A stretch of DNA of 52,915 nt from Gemmataceae bacterium. GTDB lineage: Bacteria; Planctomycetota; Planctomycetia; Gemmatales; Gemmataceae. The notes under the pieces were generated by a model. It did not search any database. It saw only the letters and a list, made by a program, of their open reading frames with translations, and had not been told where the DNA came from. The stretch is from assembly GCA_003136315.1 (NCBI GenBank), contig PLDW01000078.1, positions 4,597-57,511 on the forward strand, in the 5' to 3' direction. Below, one piece after another: positions 18,261 through 26,299 of this stretch. The translations under genes were made by a program, and so were the position numbers. Position 1 is the stretch's first letter. The number at the start of each line of letters is the position of its first letter.

Positions 18261-21200
18261 ATGGTTGAAGACCTCACCCCCCAGCAGCAACGGGCTGTCA
18301 AGCACCGCGGATCGTCCGTCGTCCTGGCGTCCGGGGCCGGGTGCGGGAAAACGCACGTCCTCACCGCCCGCTACCTGTCCCACCTGACCCTTGATGCGGC
18401 CGAGGTCGGGCAGGTGGTTGCGATCACATTCACTGACCGGGCCGCCCGCGAGATGCGAGACCGCATCCGGGTGGCAGTCGCACGCCTCCCCGACCCCGCC
18501 CGTCATCTGCGGGATCTCGAAACCGCCCCCATCGCCACCATCCACGGGTTCTGCGGGAACTTGCTCCGCCAGTATGCCGTCCCGGCCGGGCTCGATCCTC
18601 GATTCGAGATACTCGACGATGTCCTCTCGGCCAACCTTCGGACCGATGCGCTCCGCGAGTGTTTGCAGAGGCTCCTCGCGGCTGGAGAGCCCTACCCACC
18701 GGCCGTCGCGGCCCTTCGTGAACTGGTCGTCCTGTTCGGGTGGGGGGCGGTGGTCGAAGTGGTCGATGGGTTGCTCCTGGCGGTCGACCGGCCGGCCTGG
18801 GCCGCGTGGCTTGCCCGATCACCAGACGCGATTGCCGCCGAATGGGTCGGCCCGGCCCGGGCTGGTCTCCTCCCGGACTGGGTCGGGTATCTGGTCGCGG
18901 CCTCGCCCAAGATTGCCGGGTGCCTCGGACTGCTCGCACGAGTCCGATCGGCCAATCCACAGGTGAACCAGAACGTCGATCGCATTCTGGCCGAAACCCC
19001 ACGACTCCACGAAGCCCCCGACCTGGCTGTAGCGGTCGAGCAACTTACAGAACTGGCCAAGGTCGGGCGGTCCGGGAAGAAGGACTGGCCGGACGAGCGG
19101 GTGTACGAGGCTGTCAAGGATACGTTCACCGACTTCCGGGCCGACCTGCCGAAACGATTCGGTGTCTTCACCGAGACCCCCGCCAATGTCGCTGCCGCCG
19201 TCCGGGTCGGGCAATTGTTCATCCGGGTGGCGATCGCGGTCGACGACGCCTACCGGCACAGCAAGCGGCGAGCTGGGGTGCTCGACTTCCAGGATCTGCT
19301 GGTACTCGCCCGGGATCTCCTCCGCGATCGGGCGGACGTTCGCGACTCGCTCCGCTCTCGGTTTCGATTCCTTTTGCTCGATGAACTCCAGGACACCGAT
19401 CCGGTTCAGATGGAACTGGTGAAATTGCTCTGCGGAGGTGGGTTCGAGCACGGGATGCTGTTCGCGGTTGGTGACCACAAGCAATCGATCTACCGGTTCC
19501 GCGGAGCGGAGGTGGGGTTGTTCCGGGACCTGCGGCGGGCCGTCGCATCCGAGGGCCGGCTCGGGCTGACCCGGAATTATCGATCGCAGCCGGGAGTGCT
19601 GGCGTTCGTCAACGCTCTGTTCGCGGGTCGCATCCCCGACTACGACCCGCTCGAATCCCACCTCCCGGCCGTGGGCGAGGCCCCGAATGTCGAATTCTTG
19701 TGGACAGAATGCGGAACTCGGAAAGACGCTCAAGAGGGCGAGTCTGCTTCTCGCCGCGGCCATCCCACACTCCGTATCCAGGACGTTCGCGCGGGCGAGG
19801 CCGATTCCATCGCGCGCCGGATCGTGGATTTGCTCAACGACCCGACCCCCCGGATTCTCGACCGGGCCGGGGTCGCCCGGCGCGTCGAGCGGAAGGATAT
19901 CGTCCTCCTGTTTCGGTCGATGAGCCACGCCGCGACGTATGAGGCCGCTTTGAGGCGGCGGGGACTCGACTACTACTTGGTCGGGGGGCGGGCATTCTTC
20001 GCCCAGCAGGAGGTCTACGACCTGCTCAACCTGCTCCGGGCCGTCGAGAATCCGCAGGATGCCGCCAGCCTGGTCGGCACTCTCCGATCACCGTTTTGCG
20101 GTCTCTCCGATGAATCGGTCTTCCTCCTCGCGACCCATCCGGACGGACCGTGGGCCGGACTTCACGATTCGGAACGGATGGCCGCCCTCCCGGCCGACGA
20201 GAGGCCGGTGGCGGAACGGTCTGTGCGGCAGCTGACGAAATGGCGAGCGGCCAAGGACCGGCTCCCGATCGCACGGTTGCTGAACACCGTCTTCGCCGAC
20301 AGCGGGTACGATGCGGCCACCCAGTTCGAGTTTCTCGGCGACCGCAAGCTCGCGAACCTGTGGAAACTGGTTGACCTGGCGCGAGCGTTCGACCGGACTG
20401 GGCTGTTCGGACTCCACGAGTTCACCGCCCGGCTCGGAGATCTGGTCGCACGGCAGCCGCGAGAGGAGCAGGCTGCGACCCTGCCCGAGAGCGCGGATGT
20501 CGTCCGGCTCATGAGCATTCACCAGTCGAAGGGGCTGGAGTTCCCGGTGGTGTTTGTCCCAGATTTCGCTGCCGGAGCTCGTGGAGACCGATCGGCCGTC
20601 GCCCGGTGGCACCGGGGGCTCGGGTGTTTGGTCAAGCTCCCCGCCGAGTTCGAGAACCTGGCGGAGTCGGGCGAGGCACCTCCGTTCCCCGACTTCGCCG
20701 ACCGGCTCGGGCGGGTCGCCGACCAGCTCGCCGACTGGCAGGAAGACTTGCGGATTCTGTACGTGGCCTGCACCCGCGCTCGCGACCTGCTCATCCTCTC
20801 GGCCGGGTGGCCAGAACCGCTGCCGGATGCGGTTCCTGGCCTCCCCACTCCGCCACCGTCGAAGGCTGCGACCCACTGGACGCTGGCACTGGCCGAGCGG
20901 TTCGACCTCCGGACCGGGCGTTGCATCGCAGTGGATGTGCCACCGGATGCGATCCCCGCGGTCCGGGTCCGCCTCGTCGGGCCAGACGAGTCGGCGGGCT
21001 TCGATCACGAACCCGCCATCCCACCGGAAGTCGCCGTCTCACACTCGCCACCTGCCCACACGCAGATTTCACCGGTCCGTCTCATCCCCTCGGTCGTCCC
21101 TCTCCCGGCTCTGGAGCGATTGGCCCGCGGCGAACCCGTCGCATCGTTCGCCGAGGAGTTCGACACCGAGGACGATACCGACCTCTCCGACTGGCGGCAT

Positions 21201-21782
21201 CCACGCTCGCGGCTCGGACCGTTGTCCCCTGCTGAGGCAGCCTTGTGGGCGGTTCTGGATCGGTGGGATTTTGCCGATGTGGACGGGTGGGGTCAACTCC
21301 TGACGGATCTTGTCGAGGACGGCCCCGGCACTCAGGCGGGTCGGTCGCTCGCGGACGATCTGCGGGTAAAGCTGCGGCGATTCGCGGAGTCGGAGGCCCG
21401 GACATCCCTCGCCACCGCGACCAACCTGAGCCGCGGGGTCGAATTCCTGGTGGACTTGCGAGCGGTCGGGGATCAATCGTCCACTCAGCGAGCCGACGAT
21501 GGGCCACTGGCGGTTCGGGGAGTGATCGATTTCCTGTACCAGAACACGGACGGGTGGCAAATTCTCGCAGTCGACCTCGGAACGACCGATGAAGACGACC
21601 CGTGGCGGGGGCGACGACCGGGGCTGATCCTTCAGGCCTGGGCGGTCCGGCAGCAACTCGGCGAATGGCCAGTATTCGTCCACCTGTTCGACCTGACGAC
21701 AGGCCAGCTCGTCACCGCCGACCCGCAACGGGCCAAGCTGAGCGCCCTGGCGGAGCACTTCCGACGGGCGTTGGAACGGTAG
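18261..21782 (+). CDS. AddA-like UvrD/Rep superfamily helicase with degenerate C-terminal nuclease domain
   Basis: A 1,173-residue protein of the AddA/RecB type. Helicase motifs seen: TPQQQRAV (Q motif), ASGAGCGKTHVLTARY (Walker A, K30), LLLDELQDTDPVQ (motif II), VGDHKQSIYRFRGAEV (motif III), LTRNYRS (IV), MSIHQSKGLEFPVVFVPDF (V) and ILYVACTRARDLLIL (VI). It would unwind or translocate on DNA with ATP during double-strand break repair. The C-terminal region keeps the fold of a PD-(D/E)xK nuclease (GVIDFLYQ with D1090, AVDLGTT with D1105), but the catalytic lysine expected two residues after the second aspartate is glycine (G1107). No AddB gene is nearby. A REP-like sequence appears in frame near residues 482-490. 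The ATG at 18261 is close to the Q motif, as expected. Confidence 0.9.
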   Translation: MVEDLTPQQQRAVKHRGSSVVLASGAGCGKTHVLTARYLSHLTLDAAEVGQVVAITFTDRAAREMRDRIRVAVARLPDPARHLRDLETAPIATIHGFCGNLLRQYAVPAGLDPRFEILDDVLSANLRTDALRECLQRLLAAGEPYPPAVAALRELVVLFGWGAVVEVVDGLLLAVDRPAWAAWLARSPDAIAAEWVGPARAGLLPDWVGYLVAASPKIAGCLGLLARVRSANPQVNQNVDRILAETPRLHEAPDLAVAVEQLTELAKVGRSGKKDWPDERVYEAVKDTFTDFRADLPKRFGVFTETPANVAAAVRVGQLFIRVAIAVDDAYRHSKRRAGVLDFQDLLVLARDLLRDRADVRDSLRSRFRFLLLDELQDTDPVQMELVKLLCGGGFEHGMLFAVGDHKQSIYRFRGAEVGLFRDLRRAVASEGRLGLTRNYRSQPGVLAFVNALFAGRIPDYDPLESHLPAVGEAPNVEFLWTECGTRKDAQEGESASRRGHPTLRIQDVRAGEADSIARRIVDLLNDPTPRILDRAGVARRVERKDIVLLFRSMSHAATYEAALRRRGLDYYLVGGRAFFAQQEVYDLLNLLRAVENPQDAASLVGTLRSPFCGLSDESVFLLATHPDGPWAGLHDSERMAALPADERPVAERSVRQLTKWRAAKDRLPIARLLNTVFADSGYDAATQFEFLGDRKLANLWKLVDLARAFDRTGLFGLHEFTARLGDLVARQPREEQAATLPESADVVRLMSIHQSKGLEFPVVFVPDFAAGARGDRSAVARWHRGLGCLVKLPAEFENLAESGEAPPFPDFADRLGRVADQLADWQEDLRILYVACTRARDLLILSAGWPEPLPDAVPGLPTPPPSKAATHWTLALAERFDLRTGRCIAVDVPPDAIPAVRVRLVGPDESAGFDHEPAIPPEVAVSHSPPAHTQISPVRLIPSVVPLPALERLARGEPVASFAEEFDTEDDTDLSDWRHPRSRLGPLSPAEAALWAVLDRWDFADVDGWGQLLTDLVEDGPGTQAGRSLADDLRVKLRRFAESEARTSLATATNLSRGVEFLVDLRAVGDQSSTQRADDGPLAVRGVIDFLYQNTDGWQILAVDLGTTDEDDPWRGRRPGLILQAWAVRQQLGEWPVFVHLFDLTTGQLVTADPQRAKLSALAEHFRRALER
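19707..19723 (+). repeat. REP-like sequence inside the helicase gene
   Basis: GAATGCGGAACTCGGAA matches the intergenic sequence at 23956-23972 in 16 of 17 bases and is related to the intergenic repeat at 24192-24262. In the helicase it encodes part of the linker between the first helicase domains (TECGTRKDAQ). Confidence 0.55.
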
Positions 21783-21944
21783 CCCACGGGTGGAAGAGAC
21801 CGAGTGGCCAACGTCTGAGGTCGTCCGGGAAGGGATTCGTCTTATTGACAAGTGGGTGGACCATGTCAGCGGTTGGACTCGCCCACCTCTGTGTGGTGCG
21901 GTGCTTGAACGACACGCACGGCTGAGTGCGACCACCCCAGCCGA

Positions 21945-22301
21945 CTACCGATTCTCCGGCCCGAACACATCTTTGATGATAGCCAGCACGCCCAGCACGA
22001 ACAGAATCAGCGGATAGAAGAAGATGTACCCGAGGGCGAGCCCGGTGGCGAACCAGACGACTGCCGAAACCATCATGAAGAGCCCGCCAGCTGACCCGGC
22101 CCCGAAACGCAACAGCCACTGTCTGGGCGAACGCACCGACCCCTGGCGGTTGGTCGCAAGCCGCCTGAGCAAATCGAATGGAGGCTGTGTCGGGGATGTT
22201 GGCACCGTTCCGTTACACTGCGGGCATCGAACCAACTGCTGTCCGGCCAACTCACCGGGTTGAAACGACGGGCTGCATTGACATTGAGATGTCATCGCCA
22301 T
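21945..22301 (-). CDS. Small membrane protein with N-terminal cysteine pairs (zinc-ribbon-like)
   Basis: A 118-residue protein. The N-terminus carries a C-x-C and a C-P-x-C pair (MTSQCQCSPSF..., LVRCPQCNGTVP), arranged like a short zinc ribbon. Two transmembrane helices follow (AGGLFMMVSAVVWFATGLAL and FFYPLILFVLGVLAIIKDVF). The role is unknown; zinc-ribbon-plus-two-helix proteins are common in Planctomycetes. The ATG at 22301 has AGGA about six bases upstream; the ATG at 22295 is an alternative and the frame is also open further out. It converges with the helicase gene across a 162-base gap. Confidence 0.72.
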   Translation of the reverse strand: MAMTSQCQCSPSFQPGELAGQQLVRCPQCNGTVPTSPTQPPFDLLRRLATNRQGSVRSPRQWLLRFGAGSAGGLFMMVSAVVWFATGLALGYIFFYPLILFVLGVLAIIKDVFGPENR

Positions 22302-22921
22302 ATGCCTTCCTGTTTCCCCGTCCCGGTGATCGAGCACACCACCCTAACGAAGACGGCCGTCTTCGGTTGGAGTTCTTGGCTTTGGGGTTTCGCCAACACC
22401 TTGTTTACCTTCCAAAAACCGTTTCCGGGTCGCATCGGGGAGAGAGTCACCCACCTCCCTGGGCGAGATCTTCTAACCACTTGCGAATCACAGCCGCCCC
22501 CCACGAAATGTGTTTGCCAAGCCTGGTTGGTAACGTTCGCCAGTTTTCTTCCGCCAGCGCGGACCTTCCCCACCGACCCAGGTTGCCGTCGTGGATCATT
22601 CTCGCCATAGACACGGGCCGCCACAAGACGATGTCCTGGGATGATCTGCCCGATCTGGAGTTCCCCTTGTGATTCGCTCGGGAACAGCGAAGCGACGTGC
22701 GGGCTTATCCGGGTGTGTCGCTCGCGGTTCCCGCGAAGGGTATGAACCCAACTGGTGTCATTCGCCCGAGCAGCACACCGTCCCCCTCTCACAAGCCAGA
22801 CCGACAGCGCTGGCCTTGGCGTTCGATTCCAGACCCTGTAAAACGTGCGAAGGATTGCCAATCGTCGATTCGGATCACGTTGTGTTCCTACATCTGGCAA
22901 AGAATCGTGGAGGTCGTGACC
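22302..22921. other. 620-base gap with no convincing gene except one possible small ORF
   Basis: Divergent region between the small membrane protein and the tandem-thioredoxin gene. Longer open frames here have no recognisable protein character. One small minus-strand frame (22447-22608) looks protein-like and is listed separately. Promoters for both flanking genes must lie here, but I could not pick out clear -10/-35 boxes. Confidence 0.5.
22447..22608 (-). CDS. Possible small protein, unrecognised
   Basis: A 53-residue minus-strand frame from ATG at 22608. The translation (MARMIHDGNLGRWGRSALAE at the start, a WGAAVIRKWLEDLAQ helix near the end) has a balanced composition, and the frame stays open and protein-like for about 20 codons upstream of the ATG, as in a gene relic. 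There is no clear ribosome binding site. It may be a small gene, the remnant of a longer one, or chance. Confidence 0.25.
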   Translation of the reverse strand: MARMIHDGNLGRWGRSALAEENWRTLPTRLGKHISWGAAVIRKWLEDLAQGGG

Positions 22922-23944
22922 GTGAAAATGTTCATCTGCATTTTGGGGATGTTGGTTGCGGTTTCCACCTTCGTTCTGGGAGACGATGTCCCCACTGCCA
23001 AGAAGACCGAGGAGGCCAAGAAGCCGGTTTCCGACGAGAAGGTCGATCCCAATGCGTTGATCATCAGGCTCAAGGACGGTCGGAAAATCACGCTTAACCT
23101 CGTTTACGATGAGAAGGCCGATGCCAAGGCATTGATCGACTCCGCGCTCGTGGCGGCCAAACGCGAAAACCGTCGCGTCCTGATTCAGTGGGGCGGCAAC
23201 TGGTGCTCGTGGTGCCTGCTTCTCCACGAGCGATTCAAATCCGACAAAGATCTAGCAAAGACGCTCAGGTATGAGTACGATGTGGTCTACATCGACAGCA
23301 AGAACACGGCACTGAGCGAGAAGTACGGAGCAGACCTCAAGAAGAATGGCGTCCCCTATCTGACGGTTCTCGATGCGGACGGCAAGGTAGTCACCAACCA
23401 GGCTACTGATCCGTTCGAGACCAAGGTCGATGGGAAGAACGGCCACGACCCGAAGAAACTCCAGGAATTCCTCCAGGCCCACAAGGCACCTCCTCTCAAG
23501 GCCGATGCCGTACTGGAAGCCGCGTTGGCTGAAGCGAGCAAGAGTGATCGATGCGTCTTTCTGCATTTCGGCGCTCCGTGGTGTGGCTGGTGCTTGAAAC
23601 TGGATGCCTGGCTGGCCCGCCCGGAAATTGCGAAGGTCTTCGGGAAGGATTATGTGGATGTGAAGATCGACATGGACCGCATGACGGGTGCCAAAGAAGT
23701 CTTCTCCCGATTCAATGCATCAGGAAAGGGTGGAATCCCCTGGTTTGTCATCCTTGATGCGAAGGGCCAACCAATCGCGACGAGCGATGGACCGAAGGGA
23801 AACATCGGTTACCCCGGAAACGAGGACGAGATCGAACACTTCGCCAAGATGTTAATATCAACCAAGAAGCATTTGGCCGATTCGGACATTGCCAGTCTGA
23901 AGAAGTCTTTGACACCTGCGAAAGAACCATCTCCAGGGAAGTGA
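22922..23944 (+). CDS. Exported protein with two tandem thioredoxin domains
   Basis: A 340-residue protein with a signal peptide (MKMFICILGMLVAVSTFVLG, residues 1-20), a Lys/Glu-rich linker and two thioredoxin-fold domains. Domain 1 (about 70-190) has WGGNWCSWCLLLHERF with C95-S-W-C98; domain 2 (about 195-310) has FGAPWCGWCLKLDAWL with C221-G-W-C224. Each has a cis-Pro region (NGVPYLTVLD and GGIPWFVILD). The WC-x-WC pattern is that of thioredoxin_7/DUF255-like reductases. It probably reduces or exchanges disulphides in the periplasm. It starts with GTG at 22922: GGAGG at 22909-22913 is eight bases before it, whereas the ATG at 22928 is further away. An internal duplication of the fold is evident. 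Confidence 0.9.
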   Translation: MKMFICILGMLVAVSTFVLGDDVPTAKKTEEAKKPVSDEKVDPNALIIRLKDGRKITLNLVYDEKADAKALIDSALVAAKRENRRVLIQWGGNWCSWCLLLHERFKSDKDLAKTLRYEYDVVYIDSKNTALSEKYGADLKKNGVPYLTVLDADGKVVTNQATDPFETKVDGKNGHDPKKLQEFLQAHKAPPLKADAVLEAALAEASKSDRCVFLHFGAPWCGWCLKLDAWLARPEIAKVFGKDYVDVKIDMDRMTGAKEVFSRFNASGKGGIPWFVILDAKGQPIATSDGPKGNIGYPGNEDEIEHFAKMLISTKKHLADSDIASLKKSLTPAKEPSPGK

Positions 23945-23955
23945 TTTCCCGGACC

Positions 23956-23972
23956 GAATGCCGAACTCGGAA
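23956..23972 (+). repeat. REP-like repeat unit
   Basis: GAATGCCGAACTCGGAA, followed directly by TGCCGCAT. It differs by one base from the copy inside the helicase gene at 19707-19723. Confidence 0.6.
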
Positions 23973-24191
23973 TGCCGCATCCTCCGCCCTGAAGCGCAAG
24001 CGAAGGGCTCCCACGCACCCCGAATATCACCCGCCTGCATTTGAGGCTCCGATATTCCCGTTTTCCTGGTGCGTTGTCAAATCAGGTGCGCCGAGATTCC
24101 GCGCTGCCGTCTGGTGGTGGCTTTCCTAACGTAACCGTGTGGCCTGTGGATGTGGAAACCGTTTTGAATCCCCGCAGGATCACTTTCCCAC

Positions 24192-24262
24192 TGCGGAATG
24201 CGGAGTTCAGAATGCGGGATGAAGAATCGACTTCATTCCCATTCTCGACGCCGCATTCCGCA
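24192..24262. repeat. REP-like inverted repeat
   Basis: TGCGGAATGCGG (24192-24203) and its exact reverse complement CCGCATTCCGCA (24251-24262) enclose 47 bases that contain another related unit (GAGTTCAGAATGCGGG). The right arm ends on the first base of an in-frame ATG (24262-24264) of the following gene, 21 bases before its likely start. Confidence 0.65.
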
Positions 24263-24282
24263 TGACGCTTTGGGGCGGATCG

Positions 24283-24945
24283 ATGAGTTTACCCTGGTGG
24301 GGTTACGTGTTGCTGGCCGGGCTCGCCTGGGGTACGTATGTCCCGATCATCTTCTTCGGCGGGTCTGAACTCGGTGGCCGGCCGAACGCCCGACTGCTGG
24401 CAATCCTGTGCGTTGGGGTGGCGTATTTTGTCCTGGCGGTTGTCTTCCCGCTCGTTCTGTTCCTGTCCGGGCAGCAGCAATGGCCGAGCTTGAAGACGAC
24501 CGGGCTCGTCTTCGCCGGGTTGGCCGGTGTGGCTGGGGCGGTTGGGGCCATCTGTGTCGTGTTCGCGTCCAGTGCAGCGATGGCAGCCGGGCTGGAGGCC
24601 AAGAAGCTGGACCCGTTGTTTAACCCGTCCTCGTACCGATTGCTCATCGGCCCGCTGATCTTCGGGTTGGCCCCGGTTATCAACACCCTGGTGAGTTCGG
24701 TCTGGCACCCGGAACCCGAGAACCCCTGGCACTTCGACATCCAACTCCCTGGGTGGAAACTCGTGGTCGGAATTGTCTTGGTTGCGGCCGGGTCGTTCCT
24801 CGTTCTATATTCCAAGGAGGAGGCAGAAGAGAAGAAAAAGAGTGCCGCGAAGTCACCCTCTTCGCCCACGACCACAGCCTCTTCGACCCTCACCGCTCCG
24901 CCTGCGGCTGATGCCCCGAACCCTGCACCCTCCCCCGGCTCATGA
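24283..24945 (+). CDS. Multi-pass membrane protein, drug/metabolite-transporter-like
   Basis: A 220-residue protein with about five transmembrane helices (starting WWGYVLLAGLAWGTYVPIIF; further helices near residues 45-70, 80-105, 120-145 and 160-180) and a hydrophilic C-terminus rich in Lys, Ser, Thr, Pro and Ala. The helix pattern and small-residue content resemble half of an EamA/DMT-type transporter, but I see no decisive motif. The ATG at 24283 is preferred to the ATG at 24262, whose first codons come from a REP-like repeat. It overlaps the next gene by 4 bases (ATGA), indicating translational coupling. Confidence 0.75.
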   Translation: MSLPWWGYVLLAGLAWGTYVPIIFFGGSELGGRPNARLLAILCVGVAYFVLAVVFPLVLFLSGQQQWPSLKTTGLVFAGLAGVAGAVGAICVVFASSAAMAAGLEAKKLDPLFNPSSYRLLIGPLIFGLAPVINTLVSSVWHPEPENPWHFDIQLPGWKLVVGIVLVAAGSFLVLYSKEEAEEKKKSAAKSPSSPTTTASSTLTAPPAADAPNPAPSPGS

Positions 24946-25325
24946 CCCCCGCAGACGCCGTGCAGCGGCTCAACACCGTCCTCGCCCACGCCTGGATGGT
25001 CCGCACGTTCCTCAAGCACGCGGACGAGATCCAGGAGAACGAGGACATGCTCGATGTCCCCCGGACGCTGTACGACAGCATCCGGGCGGTCGAGCCCGCA
25101 TTCGAGCGCGGCGACACGGCCGACTACCTCCGGCGACTCAAAGGCAAACTGCCCAAACTCCGCCGCGCGGCCGACTACTTTCATGCCCACTTCCGCGAGT
25201 TCTCCCCACACACCAACTTCGAGATGGCCGACCTGTCACTGCGCGGCGTGGTCCGGCACCTGGAAGAAATCTTCTCCCAGGTGACCGCGTCGGAATCGAC
25301 ATCAGACACGCCGTCCGCACTCTGA
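24942..25325 (+). CDS. Conserved-looking hypothetical protein
   Basis: A 127-residue soluble, helical protein with no signal peptide (for example AVQRLNTVLAHAWMVRTFLK, then LKGKLPKLRRAADYFHAHFR). Charged residues are evenly spread and the codon usage is like its neighbours. I do not recognise the family. The start overlaps the stop of the membrane protein gene (ATGA), so the two are probably made together and may function together. Confidence 0.7.
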   Translation: MTPADAVQRLNTVLAHAWMVRTFLKHADEIQENEDMLDVPRTLYDSIRAVEPAFERGDTADYLRRLKGKLPKLRRAADYFHAHFREFSPHTNFEMADLSLRGVVRHLEEIFSQVTASESTSDTPSAL

Positions 25326-25339
25326 TTGATGTCACTCGG

Positions 25340-26113
25340 TCACACCGCGCGGCCCAGGATGTACCGCCCGGGATCGACCTCGGTTCTTAGGATCTCCAGT
25401 TCACGATCCGTTGGCTCGGCGGTTACCCCGACAGGGTCAAGCGCAGCCAGTTCAAACCCGGTTGACGCCCGGACTTGCTCCAGCGTCTTCCCCGGGTGAA
25501 GGCTCCGCACCCGCATCCGACAGGTGTCCGGTGCAAAATCCAGGACGCCCAGATCCGTGATGACCCGGAATGGCCCGGTCTGTACTGGGAGCCCAGCCGC
25601 CTCCCGCGCTCCGGGGCCGGTCAGATAGCCAGGGGTTGTCAGGAAGTCGAGTTTCGCGACGAACTTCTTGGGATCGTGCTTCATCACGATCAGCGTCCGC
25701 CAGCAAAAGCTGGCCAGGTCATTCGCTCCGCCGCTTCCTGGCAGTCGGACCTTGGGTTTGTGGTAGTCGCCACCGATCATCGTGGAGTTCAGGTTTCCAT
25801 AGGGGTCGATCTGGGCTCCGCTGAGGAAGGTGTAGTCGACCACCCCCCGCTGGCAGAACTGCATGACATCGACCATGCTGGTCGCCATCACGGCCCGGTG
25901 GAATGTGGTGCTATCGCCGACGCTCACCGGCATGGTCGGGAGTTGGGGGGCAACCCCCCCGGCCTCGAACAGAATCACCAAATTGGGGGCCGACGACCGC
26001 TGCGCCAGCATCGCGGCGGCACAGGGGAGACCTGTCCCAACGGCAACGGTTTTGCCGTCCTCCAGTTCTCGTGCAGCACAGCAAATCATCAGTTCCATCG
26101 GTGTGTAAGGCAC
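25340..26113 (-). CDS. CoA-transferase beta subunit (glutaconate/3-oxoadipate CoA-transferase type)
   Basis: A 257-residue family I CoA-transferase subunit. The LVILFEAGGVAP segment places a glutamate (E50) where glutaconate CoA-transferase beta has its CoA-thioester-forming Glu; GAQIDPYGNLN and LPGSGGANDLAS are further signatures of the beta subunit. It would move CoA between carboxylic acids, but needs an alpha subunit, and none is adjacent: the neighbours are an unrelated small gene and a desaturase on the opposite strand. The alpha subunit must be elsewhere or absent. The start ATG at 26113 fits the family N-terminus (YTPMELMICCAARELEDG). Cytoplasmic. Confidence 0.88.
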   Translation of the reverse strand: MPYTPMELMICCAARELEDGKTVAVGTGLPCAAAMLAQRSSAPNLVILFEAGGVAPQLPTMPVSVGDSTTFHRAVMATSMVDVMQFCQRGVVDYTFLSGAQIDPYGNLNSTMIGGDYHKPKVRLPGSGGANDLASFCWRTLIVMKHDPKKFVAKLDFLTTPGYLTGPGAREAAGLPVQTGPFRVITDLGVLDFAPDTCRMRVRSLHPGKTLEQVRASTGFELAALDPVGVTAEPTDRELEILRTEVDPGRYILGRAV

Positions 26114-26299
26114 GGTCGGCTCCGATTAGATGGGATGGCCGAAATGTGGAGTTCCTGGTATTCTTCTCTCTTCGTAACCGCTTCGCAACCGACCGGCACC
26201 CCGAACCCTCCTGCGGGTGCGGACCCATCCGCACCGGATCGCAACGGAGGGCGGCCCGGGGTTGACTCGTGATCCCCGCCTCGCCCCTCCGGAGTCGCC

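Larger units (their letters stand above)
23945..24282. other. Intergenic gap with REP-like repeats
   Basis: No gene seen. It holds REP-like sequences built on GAATGC(C/G)G: one at 23956-23972 followed by a partial second unit, and an inverted pair at 24192-24203 and 24251-24262. The rest is unremarkable. Confidence 0.6.

Noticed and set aside
22178..22672. Plus-strand open frame of 164 codons in the gap before the tandem-thioredoxin gene.
   Set aside because: Low-quality composition, no ribosome binding site, and it runs antisense to the small membrane protein at its start.
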